This document shows, piece by piece, positions 19,886-30,704 of a stretch of DNA of 64,000 bases; positions within the stretch are counted from its first letter, which is position 1, and every line of letters begins with the position of its first letter. Origin of the DNA: Microbacteriaceae bacterium PS02067 (GTDB lineage Bacteria; Actinomycetota; Actinomycetes; Actinomycetales; Microbacteriaceae); assembly GCA_029960085.1 (NCBI GenBank), contig JASCPG010000001.1, forward strand, positions 85,729 to 149,728, in the 5' to 3' direction. A model generated the notes under the pieces. It saw nothing but the letters and a program-made list of their open reading frames with translations. It searched no databases and was not told the DNA's origin. A program made the position numbers and the translations under genes.

Positions 19886-21343
19886 CTAAAACGGCGGCGG
19901 CGGCTCCGCGTCCGAGACCGAGCTGGGGGCGGGGGTGAAGGCCACCCGCGGCATCACCCGATCGGGGTAGCTACGACCCGTCGGTGACGTCCATGTGATT
20001 GTGCCGTCGTCGGCCTTCGCATACGCCCACCGGGTGCCGTGCTTGAGGACGTGATGTCGGCGACAGAGCGTTGTCAGATTGTCTGACGCGGTCGCTCCGC
20101 CGAGGGCGGCGTCGTCGATATGGTCCACATCGCACCGTCGCGGCGGCAACATGCACCCGGGGAACCGGCAGCGCTCGTCGATCGCCCGGAGGTATCTGCG
20201 CAGGTCGGAACTCGGGCGGTACCGGTCCACCGCCAGCACCGCGCCCGTCACGGGGTGGGTCAGGACGCGATCCCATCCGGGTGCCGCACCCACGAGGTGG
20301 AGTGCGGTCGCGACGTCGACCGGCTGAACGCCGTCGAGCATCGCCGGCTCGAAGCGGCTGCGGGGCACGCCGGGCGCGCCGAAGTCACGGAATCCGCCGG
20401 AAGCGCGGGCCCCGCCGGGCCCACGGGCCCCGCCGGACCCAAAGACCTCGCCGGGATCGCCGGACCCCAAGACCCCGCCGGGCTCGCCGGCCCCAGGGGC
20501 TCCGCTGGACGCCTCGGGCGCCTCGCACGCGCCGCCCAGAGTGAGCACCGGCACCGTCACGCTCACTGTCGCCGTGATCGCCCCGAGCAGCTCAGCGGGG
20601 CCATGCGCCACAGGCATCCCGGTCAGAGCGACATCGCACAGCAGATCGGCGCGCAGCTGGTCGAGCGTCCGCTCCTCGTCCGTCGCGGCGGCGGACACCG
20701 CGCGCGCCTGCTGCGTGAGGCGGTCGAGAATGCCGTGCGCGAGCGTTGCGGGAAGCAGCGCGGAAAGCTCGCTCATGCCGTCGTCGAGGTCTGCCGCCCG
20801 AACACACCGACCCTCGGCTGCATCGCGGTGCCGCTCGTCGAGCCCGCGCGGGAGCACGCGCTCCGCGGCGACGCGCGCGAACGGCCGGAGACGTCCCGGG
20901 GTATCCCTGGCGGCGACCGCGAGGACTGCCTCTTCGTATCGCGATCGCAGCATGGCATCGTCGATGTGCGCACCGGTCTCGACGATGACCCGTGCGTGCG
21001 CTCGGGAGATGAGCCCTTGCGCGAGTGCGTCGTGTGTGGCGGCGAACTGCTCTGCCAGGACGCTCGCCTCCCCGAGGCGCCGCTGGATCGTCCGGTCGGA
21101 GACCCGCAGCGCCGCGGCGAGCTCGGCAGCCACCTCGCGCACGGGGAGATCACCGTCGCCACGGGTCGCATCGACGTGCGCGAGCGCGAGCGCATTCGCC
21201 GCGTACAGAATCTGCTCCTCGATGGCCTCAAGTGAGGCCATCGCACGACGCGTCTCTACGATCGAGGCGGTCAGTGCGTCGAGCATCGCGGCATCCGTCG
21301 CCGTAAGCGACGGGGGCGGTGCCGGAGGCGCGGTATCGAACAT
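19886..21343 (-). CDS. DUF222 / HNH endonuclease family protein
   Basis: An actinobacterial DUF222 (13E12-type) protein of 485 residues. A helical DUF222 region covers about 20-270, then comes a Gly/Pro/Ala/Ser-rich linker at about 278-325, and a C-terminal HNH nuclease fold at about 390-435 with the paired-cysteine CRFPGC, CDVDHID and LCRRHH. These genes are often multi-copy in actinobacteria and their role is poorly known. I take ATG 21343 as start because CATAAT ends 7 bases upstream, giving a leaderless transcript. Another in-frame ATG lies at 21373. Confidence 0.85.
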   Translation of the reverse strand: MFDTAPPAPPPSLTATDAAMLDALTASIVETRRAMASLEAIEEQILYAANALALAHVDATRGDGDLPVREVAAELAAALRVSDRTIQRRLGEASVLAEQFAATHDALAQGLISRAHARVIVETGAHIDDAMLRSRYEEAVLAVAARDTPGRLRPFARVAAERVLPRGLDERHRDAAEGRCVRAADLDDGMSELSALLPATLAHGILDRLTQQARAVSAAATDEERTLDQLRADLLCDVALTGMPVAHGPAELLGAITATVSVTVPVLTLGGACEAPEASSGAPGAGEPGGVLGSGDPGEVFGSGGARGPGGARASGGFRDFGAPGVPRSRFEPAMLDGVQPVDVATALHLVGAAPGWDRVLTHPVTGAVLAVDRYRPSSDLRRYLRAIDERCRFPGCMLPPRRCDVDHIDDAALGGATASDNLTTLCRRHHVLKHGTRWAYAKADDGTITWTSPTGRSYPDRVMPRVAFTPAPSSVSDAEPPPPF

Positions 21344-21350
21344 AGATTCG

Positions 21351-21356
21351 ATTATG
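21351..21356 (-). promoter_or_regulatory. Candidate -10 box for the HNH gene (leaderless)
   Basis: CATAAT on the minus strand ends 7 bases before ATG 21343; no ribosome site is visible. Confidence 0.5.
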
Positions 21357-21505
21357 CCGGGGGCCTCCGACATCGGCCGCGCGGTCCGACGATGGTCCCG
21401 ATAAGGGGCCGGTAGACTGGAGGTTCGGCATCCGTCCCGCCCCGCGATCACGCGCGGCCGAGGCATCCGCCGCAGACCCTCCCCTCCGAAGAACGGACAT
21501 CCGCT

Positions 21506-23104
<1,599 letters not shown>

Positions 23105-23141
23105 TCTGCGGGTGCGTCCGGTGGCCGCGGGCCGTCGCGCA

Positions 23142-23223
23142 TCACCGAGGCAGGAGATCTCACCGAGGCAGGACGAGTGAGCGCTCACATCTCCTGTGTC
23201 GGTGATTTCTCCTGTGTGGGGGA
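23142..23223. repeat. REP-like dyad element, copy 1
   Basis: A non-coding imperfect palindrome centred on the perfect dyad GTGAGCGCTCAC at 23177-23188. The left arm carries two copies of TCACCGAGGCAGGA, and the right arm two copies of the related inverse TCTCCTGTGTCGGTGA (second one diverged). Folding would give a long hairpin. Confidence 0.8.
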
Positions 23224-23350
23224 TGTCTGAGATGTCCGGGTTTGATGCGCGGGCGCGGACGCGAAGGGGTTGCTGCGTGGGCGCAGATGCCGGTGGGTGC
23301 GTTCCCGACGTGATCGATCTCGGCTGAGGCATCCGCTCGCCTCCGGCGTC

Positions 23351-23450
23351 TCACCAAGGCAGGAAATCTCACCGAGGCAGGACGCGTGAGCGCTCACACC
23401 TCCTGTGTCGGTGAGTTCTCCTGTGTCGGTGATTACTCCTGTGTCCGGGA
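23351..23450. repeat. REP-like dyad element, copy 2
   Basis: Same architecture as the element 200 bases upstream, with the dyad GTGAGCGCTCAC at 23386-23397, two left-arm units and three right-arm units of the type CTCCTGTGTCGGTGA. It lies just after the SURF1 stop, which is read toward it. The arms differ from copy 1 by point changes, so the duplication is not very recent. Confidence 0.8.
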
Positions 23451-23509
23451 TGCCAGGGACGTTCGGAATGTCCGCGATGCCGAGTGACTGGGCGAACCCG
23501 GAGGTGGCC

Positions 23510-24436
23510 TCAGCGCTGGGAGTCGAGGAGGGCGTCCTCTTCGGCCATGTCGCGGTCGGGGGTCCGCGCGGGGCGGCGTCCGCGTGGCGCGCGCGCTGCA
23601 GGGGATGCCCCGGGGTCGCGCGACCCACCGCCGGACCCACCCGAACCGCCCGAGCCGTCGTCCGAACCCGCAGAACCATCCGACCCAGCGGCGGCATCCG
23701 CGGCATCCTCCCGACGGTGGCGCAACTCCGTGCGGATCATGTACCAGATGAACACGAAGCCCATCACGGCGAAGAGTATCCACTGGATCGCGTAGGAGAG
23801 ATGCGGGCCCGGGTCCTCCGAGGGGGATTCGAGCGCCGTCGGTCGGGTCGGGGGAGCGGGATCCTCGGATGCCATGAGGCCGTACGCCCCGGTGATCATC
23901 GCGTCGTGCCCCGTCGTCGCTGCGATGAGCGGCAGGTTGATCGTCGGAATCTGGCCGGAGGGCGCCGACTGGGTCTCGTTGCGCAGCGGCTCACCGGGGA
24001 GGAGCCGGGCGATCACGGTCACCGCTCCCGCAGGCGGCGCGGGCACCTCGTCGGGGTCGGGCTGGTGCTGACCCGGCGGCACCCAGCCGCGATCGATGAC
24101 GAGGATGCGCCCGTCATCGGTCTGGAACGGCACGAGCACCTCGAAGGCGGCTGTACCGCCGTGCGCACGGTTGCGTACGAGCAGAGTGTCGTCCGCGAGA
24201 TACCGGCCCTCGAGGCGCACGGGCTGCCACTGACGACCCGGGTCGAACGACCCGTCGGCGGCGATGGCATCCGCCAGCGCGACAGGTGCGGCGTCGTAGT
24301 TCGCGGCGACGAGCGCCAGCTGGCGCTCTCGTTCCTCGTTGCGGCTGAACTGCCAGTGCGAGAGGAAGGCGCACGCGATCGCGAACGCGACGGCGAACGC
24401 GATGTATCCGGACCAGCGCAACGCGGTGCGGTTCAT
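23510..24436 (-). CDS. SURF1-family cytochrome oxidase biogenesis protein
   Basis: Membrane protein of 308 residues that helps assemble heme-copper oxidase, probably in heme A insertion. Helix 1 is at about 10-27 with the family motif HWQFSRNEER after it, and VIDRGWVPPG lies midway. Helix 2 is near 215-235, and the periplasmic domain lies between. A Gly/Ser/Ala/Pro-rich tail of about 60 residues follows and is unusual in length. The start ATG 24436 overlaps the upstream small gene (ATGA). It fits with ctaA and ctaB in the same window. Confidence 0.9.
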   Translation of the reverse strand: MNRTALRWSGYIAFAVAFAIACAFLSHWQFSRNEERERQLALVAANYDAAPVALADAIAADGSFDPGRQWQPVRLEGRYLADDTLLVRNRAHGGTAAFEVLVPFQTDDGRILVIDRGWVPPGQHQPDPDEVPAPPAGAVTVIARLLPGEPLRNETQSAPSGQIPTINLPLIAATTGHDAMITGAYGLMASEDPAPPTRPTALESPSEDPGPHLSYAIQWILFAVMGFVFIWYMIRTELRHRREDAADAAAGSDGSAGSDDGSGGSGGSGGGSRDPGASPAARAPRGRRPARTPDRDMAEEDALLDSQR

Positions 24437-24639
24437 GAGGGAATCTCCGAGACGGGCAGGGGTGCGACTTCGACGGGGAAGTCCCGCGCCGCGAGGTAGT
24501 CGCGGAGATAGTCGACGTGGGCGTCGCACGCGGCCCAGATCTTGCGGCGGTCGGCCGCGTGGATGCGGGGGTTGCGCCAGATCACCTGCCACCGCGCGTC
24601 CTCGCGGCATCCGGCCCGGGAGCAGATCGCGTCGCTCAC
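24433..24639 (-). CDS. Small putative zinc-binding protein between DUF3099 and SURF1
   Basis: A protein of 68 residues with four possible metal ligands, C6-x4-C11 and C38-x2-H41 (CSRAGC, CDAH), and no membrane segment. GTG 24639 overlaps the DUF3099 stop, and its own stop overlaps the SURF1 start, so it is translationally wired between the two. Function unknown; a metal or redox role next to an oxidase assembly factor is a guess from position. Confidence 0.8.
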   Translation of the reverse strand: MSDAICSRAGCREDARWQVIWRNPRIHAADRRKIWAACDAHVDYLRDYLAARDFPVEVAPLPVSEIPS

Positions 24640-24995
24640 GGGGCATCCTCCGCGTCCGGTGGCGGTGGAGTGGTGTTCGACTCGCTGATGCGGATGACTC
24701 CCGTCGCGCCGGGCTCGACGGGAGCAGTGGATGCCGTGATCGCGCGCGCCGGCGGCACGGCGCGTTCGGCCGGTGCCGACGTGACGTTCGCGAACACCAC
24801 GGCGATGTACGGCAGGAAGATCGCCGCCGCAGCGAACAGCACCGTCCACCAGCCGTACGGCTGCACGACCACCATCAGGACGAAACAGACGACCCGCACC
24901 GCCATCATCGAGAAGTACAGCGTCATGCGGTGGTTCGCGTCGTCGCGCGGAGCGCGCGGAAGCGAGGTCGCAGACTGGGCGGGACGGTTCTTCAC
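24636..24995 (-). CDS. DUF3099 membrane protein
   Basis: A protein of 119 residues with two adjacent transmembrane helices at about 24-44 and 48-69, then a Pro/Thr-rich cytosolic tail. It resembles the actinobacterial DUF3099 family, whose function is unknown. It is first in a three-gene set with overlapping starts and stops that ends in SURF1. Start GTG 24995. Confidence 0.8.
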   Translation of the reverse strand: MKNRPAQSATSLPRAPRDDANHRMTLYFSMMAVRVVCFVLMVVVQPYGWWTVLFAAAAIFLPYIAVVFANVTSAPAERAVPPARAITASTAPVEPGATGVIRISESNTTPPPPDAEDAP

Positions 24996-25061
24996 GGTCG
25001 TCCCAGCCTACGCCGCCGCCCCGTCCACGGGTCAGCGGGATGCCGCCGAGCGGCCCACCGC

Positions 25062-25790
25062 TCAGTAGTATCTGCGCCAGCTCGTGCCCCAGAGGAGGGC
25101 CCCCAGCAGGAGGAACAGCACGGCGATGCCGACGCACACCCAGCCGATGATGACACCGGCGAGCGCGAACCCGCGGCCGCCTTCGCCCGTACGCCTGATC
25201 TGACCGAGCGAGACGTGGCCGAGCACGATCCCCACGATGAGCCCGAGTGCGAGGACCCCGGTCCAGGAGAGGACGAGTCCGCCCAGGGACGAGGCGAACG
25301 AGGCGATCGCGAGCCCGTTGGTCTTGCGCGCCGGGACGTAGCCGTACGGGGCGGGCGTCGCGCCGTATGCAGTGGTGGGCGGGGCGGCATACGCATTGCC
25401 CGGAGCCGCGCCGTAGGCATTCGCCGGGGCGGCGCCATAGACGTTCGCCGCACCGTAGGCGTTCGGCGGGGGAGGACCGTACGGGCTCGAGGGCGTCGCT
25501 CCGTACGCGCCGGGCTGCGGCGTGCCGTAGGGGCTCGATGACGCGGACGGGGCGCCGTAGGGGCTCGCGGGAGCGGCGTACGGCGAGCCGGGGTAGGTCG
25601 GCGGCTCGTACGCGGGCGCCGCGGCCGGCGGTGTGTACGGCGCGCCGTAGCCCGCCGCGGGCGGCTCGGGCGGCTCGGGCGGCACGATCGGGGCCGCCGG
25701 CGCGATCGGCTCGGCGCCGGGGATCGGTTCGGAGGTCGCTCCAGGTACGGAGGCCGTCTGGTCGTTCTGGGGGCCTGCGGGGTCGGTCAC
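25062..25790 (-). CDS. DUF4190 protein with long Pro/Tyr/Gly-rich N-terminus
   Basis: A protein of 242 residues. About the first 150 are low-complexity, with many short PYG, AYGA and GAP units; the C-terminal 90 carry two transmembrane helices of the DUF4190 type, with the linker HVSLGQIRRTGEGGRGFAL. Such proteins are membrane-anchored with a disordered cytosolic arm; no enzymatic role is known. GTG 25790 is preceded by GGAG. A TAGGCT on the minus strand at 25815-25820 is a plausible -10 box. Confidence 0.85.
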   Translation of the reverse strand: MTDPAGPQNDQTASVPGATSEPIPGAEPIAPAAPIVPPEPPEPPAAGYGAPYTPPAAAPAYEPPTYPGSPYAAPASPYGAPSASSSPYGTPQPGAYGATPSSPYGPPPPNAYGAANVYGAAPANAYGAAPGNAYAAPPTTAYGATPAPYGYVPARKTNGLAIASFASSLGGLVLSWTGVLALGLIVGIVLGHVSLGQIRRTGEGGRGFALAGVIIGWVCVGIAVLFLLLGALLWGTSWRRYY

Positions 25791-25874
25791 GGGGGGCTCC
25801 TCTCGCCTCCGGTCAGCCTACCCGCCTGAGCGCCCGGCGCTAGGCTGGTGCGGTCCTCGAACGATCGGAGAAAC

Positions 25875-26585
25875 ATGTCCTCGGACCGCGTCGTCCTCGT
25901 CACCGGTGGAAACCGCGGCATCGGCCGCGCGATCGCGGAGCGCTTCGTCGCGGCCGGGTACAAGACCGCCGTCACGGCGCGGTCGGGTGAAGGCCCCGAG
26001 GGGACGCTCACGGTGCGCGCCGACGTGACGGATGCCGCGTCGCTCGACGCCGCCTTCATCGAAGTCGAACAGCAGCTCGGTCCCGTCGAGATCGTCGTCG
26101 CGAACGCCGGCATCACGAAGGACACGCTCCTGCTTCGTATGACCGAGGACGACTTCGACTCGGTCGTCGCGACGAACCTCGGCGGCACGTTCCGCGTCGT
26201 CAAGCGGGCGTCGAAGGGTATGCTGCGCGCCAAGTGGGGCCGCGTCATCCTCATCTCCAGCGTCGTCGGGCTGTACGGCTCGGCCGGACAGATCAACTAC
26301 TCGTCATCGAAGGCCGCTCTCGTCGGCTTCGCCCGCTCGCTCACGCGCGAGCTGGGTGGTCGGGGTATCACCGCCAACGTCGTCGCGCCGGGCTTCATCG
26401 AGACCGACATGACCGCCGAACTCCCGGAGGAGACGCAGGCCGACTACAAGCGGAGCATCCCGGCGGGGCGCTTCGCGACCGCCGACGAGGTCGCGGGCGT
26501 CGTGACGTGGCTCGCCTCCGACGACGCCGCATACATCTCAGGCGCCGTCATCCCGGTCGACGGCGGCCTCGGCATGGGCCACTGA
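25875..26585 (+). CDS. fabG: 3-oxoacyl-[ACP] reductase
   Basis: NADPH-dependent SDR enzyme that reduces beta-ketoacyl-ACP in fatty acid synthesis. The protein has 236 residues. TGGNRGIG is at 10-17, NAG in the central strand, and the catalytic set is S129, Y142 and K146. FabG-typical GFIETDMTAELPE and VIPVDGGLGMGH are seen near the end. ATG 25875 follows CGGAG; TAGGCT at 25841-25846 suggests a leader of about 22 bases. An inhA-like partner is not adjacent, so a general SDR role in another pathway cannot be excluded. Confidence 0.88.
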   Translation: MSSDRVVLVTGGNRGIGRAIAERFVAAGYKTAVTARSGEGPEGTLTVRADVTDAASLDAAFIEVEQQLGPVEIVVANAGITKDTLLLRMTEDDFDSVVATNLGGTFRVVKRASKGMLRAKWGRVILISSVVGLYGSAGQINYSSSKAALVGFARSLTRELGGRGITANVVAPGFIETDMTAELPEETQADYKRSIPAGRFATADEVAGVVTWLASDDAAYISGAVIPVDGGLGMGH

Positions 26586-26657
26586 CCGCCGCGACGAACG
26601 AGGCATCCCGCAGCAGAGCCCGATGCCTGACGCGCTGATGGGCTGACAGACCGAAAC

Positions 26658-27293
26658 TCAGGGCAGGAGCGGGATGAGCTCGCGAAGGTCCACCGGACCG
26701 ACGACGAGATTCGCCTGAGCGCGCACGGCGGGCTTCGCGTTGAACGCGACGCCGAGGCCTGCAGCCGCCATCATGAGCAGATCGTTCGCGCCGTCGCCGA
26801 CGGCGATCGTCCGGCGCGCCGGGATGCCGAGGCCGAGCGCCCACTCCCGCAGGGCTGCCGCTTTTCCCGCGGCATCCACGATCGCGCCGTCGACCTCGCC
26901 CGAGAGCTCCTCGTCCGCGACGGCGAGGCGGTTGGCGCGCCACCGGTCGACGCCGAGCGAGGGCGCCACGGTGTCGAGGATCTCGTGGAAACCGCCCGAC
27001 ACGACCGCCGCGACGCCGCCACGTGCGTGGATCTGCGTGATCAGCTCCGCCGCACCCGGTGTCGGCTCCACGCGTGCGAGCACCCGGGCGAATGCCGCGG
27101 TGCGGACGCCCTTCAGTGCTGCGACGCGCGTGCGGAGGCTCGTCGCGAAGTCGACTTCGCCACGCATCGCCGCCTCGGTGGCGGCGGCGACCTCGGCGCC
27201 GCGCCCCGCCTCGTCGGCGATGAGTTCGATCGCCTCATTGCGCAGGAGGGTCGAATCGGCATCGAACACGACGAGGAAGCGGGCGTCAGGCAC
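26658..27293 (-). CDS. serB: Phosphoserine phosphatase
   Basis: HAD-family phosphatase of 211 residues for the last step of serine synthesis. The nucleophile motif DADST is at 11-15, VVSGGFHEI carries the motif II serine, and AVGDGANDLLMM is motif IV. It lacks the N-terminal ACT domains of longer SerB proteins, which is common. It starts leaderless at GTG 27293, 6 bases after TAGGTT, and converges on fabG. Confidence 0.9.
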   Translation of the reverse strand: MPDARFLVVFDADSTLLRNEAIELIADEAGRGAEVAAATEAAMRGEVDFATSLRTRVAALKGVRTAAFARVLARVEPTPGAAELITQIHARGGVAAVVSGGFHEILDTVAPSLGVDRWRANRLAVADEELSGEVDGAIVDAAGKAAALREWALGLGIPARRTIAVGDGANDLLMMAAAGLGVAFNAKPAVRAQANLVVGPVDLRELIPLLP

Positions 27294-27299
27294 CCGTCC

Positions 27300-27305
27300 A
27301 ACCTA
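27300..27305 (-). promoter_or_regulatory. Candidate -10 box for leaderless serB
   Basis: TAGGTT on the minus strand ends 6 bases before GTG 27293. Confidence 0.55.
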
Positions 27306-27336
27306 CCGGGCGTCGTCCGGCGCCTCCGACGTCGTG

Positions 27337-28581
27337 TCAGCGGGGAACGCGCGCGTTCTTCCCGACGACCGTGATGCCGCTCTCGGTGACCGTGAACCCC
27401 CGCGAGAGGTCGAGTTCGCGGTCGACGCCGACTGTCGCGCCCGGCTCGAGCACGACGTTCTTGTCGAGGATCGCGCGATGCACGCGGGCTCCCGCTCCGA
27501 CATCGACATGGTCGAACAGCACCGAGTCCGTGATCGTCGATCCACCCGCCGACAGGGTCCAGGGGCCCACGACCGAGCGCTCGAGATGCGTTCCCGAGAG
27601 CACCGAGCCGAGCGACACGATCGAGTCGATCGCGTTCCCCATGCGCCCCACGCTGTCGCGGACGAACTTCGCCGGCGGGGAGTTGACCGCCTGCGAATGG
27701 ATCGGCCAGCTCATGTTGTACAGGTTGAAGATCGGCAGCGTCGAGATCAGGTCCATGTGCGCGTCGAAGAACGAGTCGATCGTCCCCACGTCGCGCCAGT
27801 AGTCGCGATCGCGATCGGTCGACCCGGGCACGTCGTTGCGCTTGAAGTCGTAGACCGCCGCCTCACCGCGGTTGACGAAGTAGGGGATGATGTCCCCACC
27901 CATGTCGTGGTTCGACGTCGACAGCTCGCCGTCGGCTTCGACGGCGGCGATGAGGGCATCCGCGTCGAAGATGTAGTTGCCCATCGAGGCGAGCACCTCA
28001 CCGGGGCTGTCGGGCAGTCCGGTCGGGTTCTGCGGCTTCTCGAGGAACTCGCGGATCGTGACGTTGTCGGCCGGGTCGAGATCGATGACGCCGAACTGGT
28101 TCGCGAGCGAGATCGGCTGGCGGATGCCGGCCACGGTGGCCTTCGCGCCGGACGCGATGTGCGCGTCGAGCATCTGCTCGAAGTCCATCCGGTACACGTG
28201 GTCCGCCCCGATCACCATGACGATGTCGGGCTTCTCGTCCTGAATGAGGTTCAGCGACTGCAGGATCGCGTCGGCCGAGCCCGAGAACCAGCGCTTGCCG
28301 AGGCGCTGTTGCGCGGGCACGGATGCCACGTACGAGCTGAGCAACGCCGACATGCGCCACGTCTGCGAGATATGGCGGTCGAGACTGTGCGATTTGTACT
28401 GCGTCAGCACGACGATCTGGCGAAGGCCGGAGTTGATGAGATTCGAGATCGCGAAATCGATCAGGCGGTATTGACCTCCGAAGGGCACGGCGGGTTTCGC
28501 GCGGTCCACCGTCAGAGGCATGAGGCGCTTTCCCTCGCCCCCGGCGAGGATGATTCCGAAGACCTTCGGCGCTGCAGGCAT
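27337..28581 (-). CDS. glgC: Glucose-1-phosphate adenylyltransferase
   Basis: Makes ADP-glucose for glycogen synthesis. The protein has 414 residues. The nucleotidyltransferase loop [11 protein letters not shown] is at 14-24, followed by [15 protein letters not shown] and WYQGTADA-like sequence ([10 protein letters not shown]), with a left-handed beta-helix at the C-terminus. It is divergent from glgA across 47 bases, and both genes appear leaderless. Start ATG 28581, 6 bases after TAGTGT. Confidence 0.95.
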   Translation of the reverse strand: MPAAPKVFGIILAGGEGKRLMPLTVDRAKPAVPFGGQYRLIDFAISNLINSGLRQIVVLTQYKSHSLDRHISQTWRMSALLSSYVASVPAQQRLGKRWFSGSADAILQSLNLIQDEKPDIVMVIGADHVYRMDFEQMLDAHIASGAKATVAGIRQPISLANQFGVIDLDPADNVTIREFLEKPQNPTGLPDSPGEVLASMGNYIFDADALIAAVEADGELSTSNHDMGGDIIPYFVNRGEAAVYDFKRNDVPGSTDRDRDYWRDVGTIDSFFDAHMDLISTLPIFNLYNMSWPIHSQAVNSPPAKFVRDSVGRMGNAIDSIVSLGSVLSGTHLERSVVGPWTLSAGGSTITDSVLFDHVDVGAGARVHRAILDKNVVLEPGATVGVDRELDLSRGFTVTESGITVVGKNARVPR

Positions 28582-28587
28582 AGCACC

Positions 28588-28593
28588 ACACTA
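28588..28593 (-). promoter_or_regulatory. Candidate -10 box for leaderless glgC
   Basis: TAGTGT on the minus strand ends 6 bases before ATG 28581. Confidence 0.55.
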
Positions 28594-28615
28594 TTCCCCC
28601 CGCGCGCGGATGTAC

Positions 28616-28621
28616 TACCGT
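28616..28621 (+). promoter_or_regulatory. Candidate -10 box for leaderless glgA
   Basis: TACCGT ends 7 bases before ATG 28629. With the glgC box it leaves only 22 bases between two divergent -10 elements. Confidence 0.5.
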
Positions 28622-28628
28622 TCGAAAC

Positions 28629-29822
28629 ATGCGCGTCGACATCGTCACGAAGGAGTACCCCCCGGAGATCTATGGAGGCGCAGGCGTCCATGTGACGGAG
28701 CTCGTGAAGGCCCTCCGCGAGAGCATCGAGGTGCAGGTGCGCGCCTTCGGTCAGGGCCGTGACGAAGCGGACACGACGTCCTACGGTGTGCCGGCCGAAC
28801 TGTCGAGCGCGAATGCCGCCGTGCAGACCCTCGGCGTCGATCTCGAGATCGTGGGTGACGTCGCGGGAGCCGATGTCGTGCACTCGCACACGTGGTACGC
28901 GAACTTCGCCGGGCATGTCGCCTCGCTCCTGCACGGCATCCCGCACGTCGTGACGGCCCACTCGCTCGAGCCCCTGCGCCCGTGGAAGGCCGAGCAGCTC
29001 GGCGGCGGCTACGCCGTGTCGAGCTACATCGAGAAGACCGCCTACGAGAACGCGGCGGCGGTCATCGCCGTGAGCGACGGCATGCGCCGCGACATCCTGC
29101 GCAGCTATCCGGGCCTCGACCCCGACAAGGTGCGGGTGATCTACAACGGGATCGATGTGGATGCCTGGCATCCGCGCACCGATCACGCCCTCCTCGAACG
29201 CTTCGGCATCGACCCGAACAAGCCGTCGGTCGTGTTCGTCGGTCGCATCACGCGCCAGAAGGGGCTGCCGTACTTCCTTCGGGCGGCGGCGCATCTGCCG
29301 CGCGACGTCCAGGTGATCCTGTGCGCGGGCGCCCCCGACACGCCACAGATCATGGCGGAGGTCGAAGGCCTCGTGCGTGACCTCCAGGCAACGCGTGACG
29401 GGGTCGTCTGGATCGACGAGTTCCTCCAGCGCGACGAGTTGTGCGCGATCCTGACCTCGGCGACGACGTTCGTCTGCCCGAGCGTGTACGAGCCGCTCGG
29501 CATCGTGAACCTCGAGGCGATGGCGTGCGGAGCCGCGGTCGTCGGAACGGCGACCGGTGGCATCCCCGAAGTCGTCGTCGACGGCGTGACGGGCCGCCTC
29601 GTCCCCATCGAGCAGGTGCAGGACGGCACGGGCAGCCCGATCGATCCGGACAAGTTCGTCGCGGACCTCGTCGCCGTGCTGACCGAGGTCGTCTCCGACC
29701 CTGAGCGGGCGCGCGAATACGGTGCGGCGGGGCGTGAGCGCGCCGCGACCGAGTTCAGCTGGGCGGCGATCGCGGATGCCACGGCGGCGCTCTACCGAGA
29801 GGTCGCGTCGCACGAGGCGTAG
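28629..29822 (+). CDS. glgA: GT4 glycogen synthase / alpha-maltose-1-phosphate synthase (Corynebacterium type)
   Basis: Glycosyltransferase family 4 enzyme of 397 residues that uses ADP-glucose. GGAGVHVTEL is at 16-25, VGRITRQKG is the nucleotide-binding strand, and EPLGIVNLEA near 287 is the catalytic EX7E motif. The length and the adjacent divergent glgC match the actinobacterial TIGR02149 group. In mycobacteria that group is GlgM, which builds alpha-maltose 1-phosphate for GlgE rather than elongating glycogen. Either activity is possible here; no glgE lies in the window. Confidence 0.9.
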   Translation: MRVDIVTKEYPPEIYGGAGVHVTELVKALRESIEVQVRAFGQGRDEADTTSYGVPAELSSANAAVQTLGVDLEIVGDVAGADVVHSHTWYANFAGHVASLLHGIPHVVTAHSLEPLRPWKAEQLGGGYAVSSYIEKTAYENAAAVIAVSDGMRRDILRSYPGLDPDKVRVIYNGIDVDAWHPRTDHALLERFGIDPNKPSVVFVGRITRQKGLPYFLRAAAHLPRDVQVILCAGAPDTPQIMAEVEGLVRDLQATRDGVVWIDEFLQRDELCAILTSATTFVCPSVYEPLGIVNLEAMACGAAVVGTATGGIPEVVVDGVTGRLVPIEQVQDGTGSPIDPDKFVADLVAVLTEVVSDPERAREYGAAGRERAATEFSWAAIADATAALYREVASHEA

Positions 29823-29836
29823 CGGGGGAAGGTCGA

Positions 29837-29842
29837 TAGGCT
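29837..29842 (+). promoter_or_regulatory. Candidate -10 box for leaderless ABC ATPase gene
   Basis: TAGGCT ends 6 bases before ATG 29849, in the same sequence context (GATAGGCT) as the PatB-type gene. Confidence 0.6.
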
Positions 29843-29848
29843 GGACGC

Positions 29849-30631
29849 ATGCCCCAGGTGCTCGAGTTCGTCGATGTCGTCGTCCGCCGCAACGCGAGGA
29901 ACATCGTCGACCACGTGGACTGGCGCGTCGATGACGACCAGCGCTGGGTGATCCTCGGCCCCAACGGTGCCGGCAAGACGACGATCCTGCAGCTGGCGGC
30001 GACGCTCCTGCATCCGACGTCGGGAACCGTGCAAGTGCTGGGGGAGACCCTCGGGCGTTCTGATGTGTTCGAGCTGCGGCCCCGCATCGGATTCGCGTCG
30101 TCGGCGATGGCACGCCGCGTGCCGCCCGAGGAGACGGTGCTCGACGTCGTCCTGACCGCCGCATACTCGGTGCTCGGGCGCTGGAACGAGCAGTACGAGT
30201 CGATCGACGAGCGCCGTGCGCGCCGCGTGCTGGCGGAGTGGAAGCTCGAGCACCTCGCCGAGCGCACCTTCGGCACGCTCTCCGACGGGGAGCAGAAGCG
30301 GGTGCAGATCGCCCGCGCGGTGATGACCGACCCCGAGCTGCTGCTCCTCGACGAGCCGACGGCGAGTCTCGACCTCGGGGCCCGCGAGGAGCTCCTCGGC
30401 CTGCTGGGAGGATACGCGCAGGCTCCGACGACCCCGGCGATGGTGATGGTGACGCACCATGTCGAGGAGATCCCGGTGGGATTCACCCACGTCCTGCTGC
30501 TGCGTGACGGCGGTGTCGTCGCGGCAGGAGCGATCTCCGAGACACTCACGGCCGAGAACCTGTCGACGACATTCGGGATGCCCATCGCGTTGAGCGAGGC
30601 CGACGGCCGCTTCGCAGCTCGCGCGTTCTGA
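29849..30631 (+). CDS. Orphan ABC transporter ATP-binding protein
   Basis: A single ABC ATPase of 260 residues with no permease nearby. Walker [10 protein letters not shown] is at 37-45, the signature is LSDGEQKR (144-151, Asp replacing Gly), and Walker [10 protein letters not shown] is at 164-172. The H-loop sits in [10 protein letters not shown]. It resembles the ModF/YlmA-like ATPases rather than drug exporters. Partner unknown; it may pair with a distant permease or act alone. Confidence 0.85.
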   Translation: MPQVLEFVDVVVRRNARNIVDHVDWRVDDDQRWVILGPNGAGKTTILQLAATLLHPTSGTVQVLGETLGRSDVFELRPRIGFASSAMARRVPPEETVLDVVLTAAYSVLGRWNEQYESIDERRARRVLAEWKLEHLAERTFGTLSDGEQKRVQIARAVMTDPELLLLDEPTASLDLGAREELLGLLGGYAQAPTTPAMVMVTHHVEEIPVGFTHVLLLRDGGVVAAGAISETLTAENLSTTFGMPIALSEADGRFAARAF

Positions 30632-30704
30632 TCCCCGGTCCGCACAGCCGGCCGCGGGCTGGTAACATAGTCCTTTGGTGCTCTCCGCACCGCAGACTTC
30701 CCTC

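Noticed and set aside
19886..21343. Mobile element or intein-type homing nuclease
   Set aside because: HNH motif is present, but there are no flanking inverted repeats, target duplications, transposase or split host gene.
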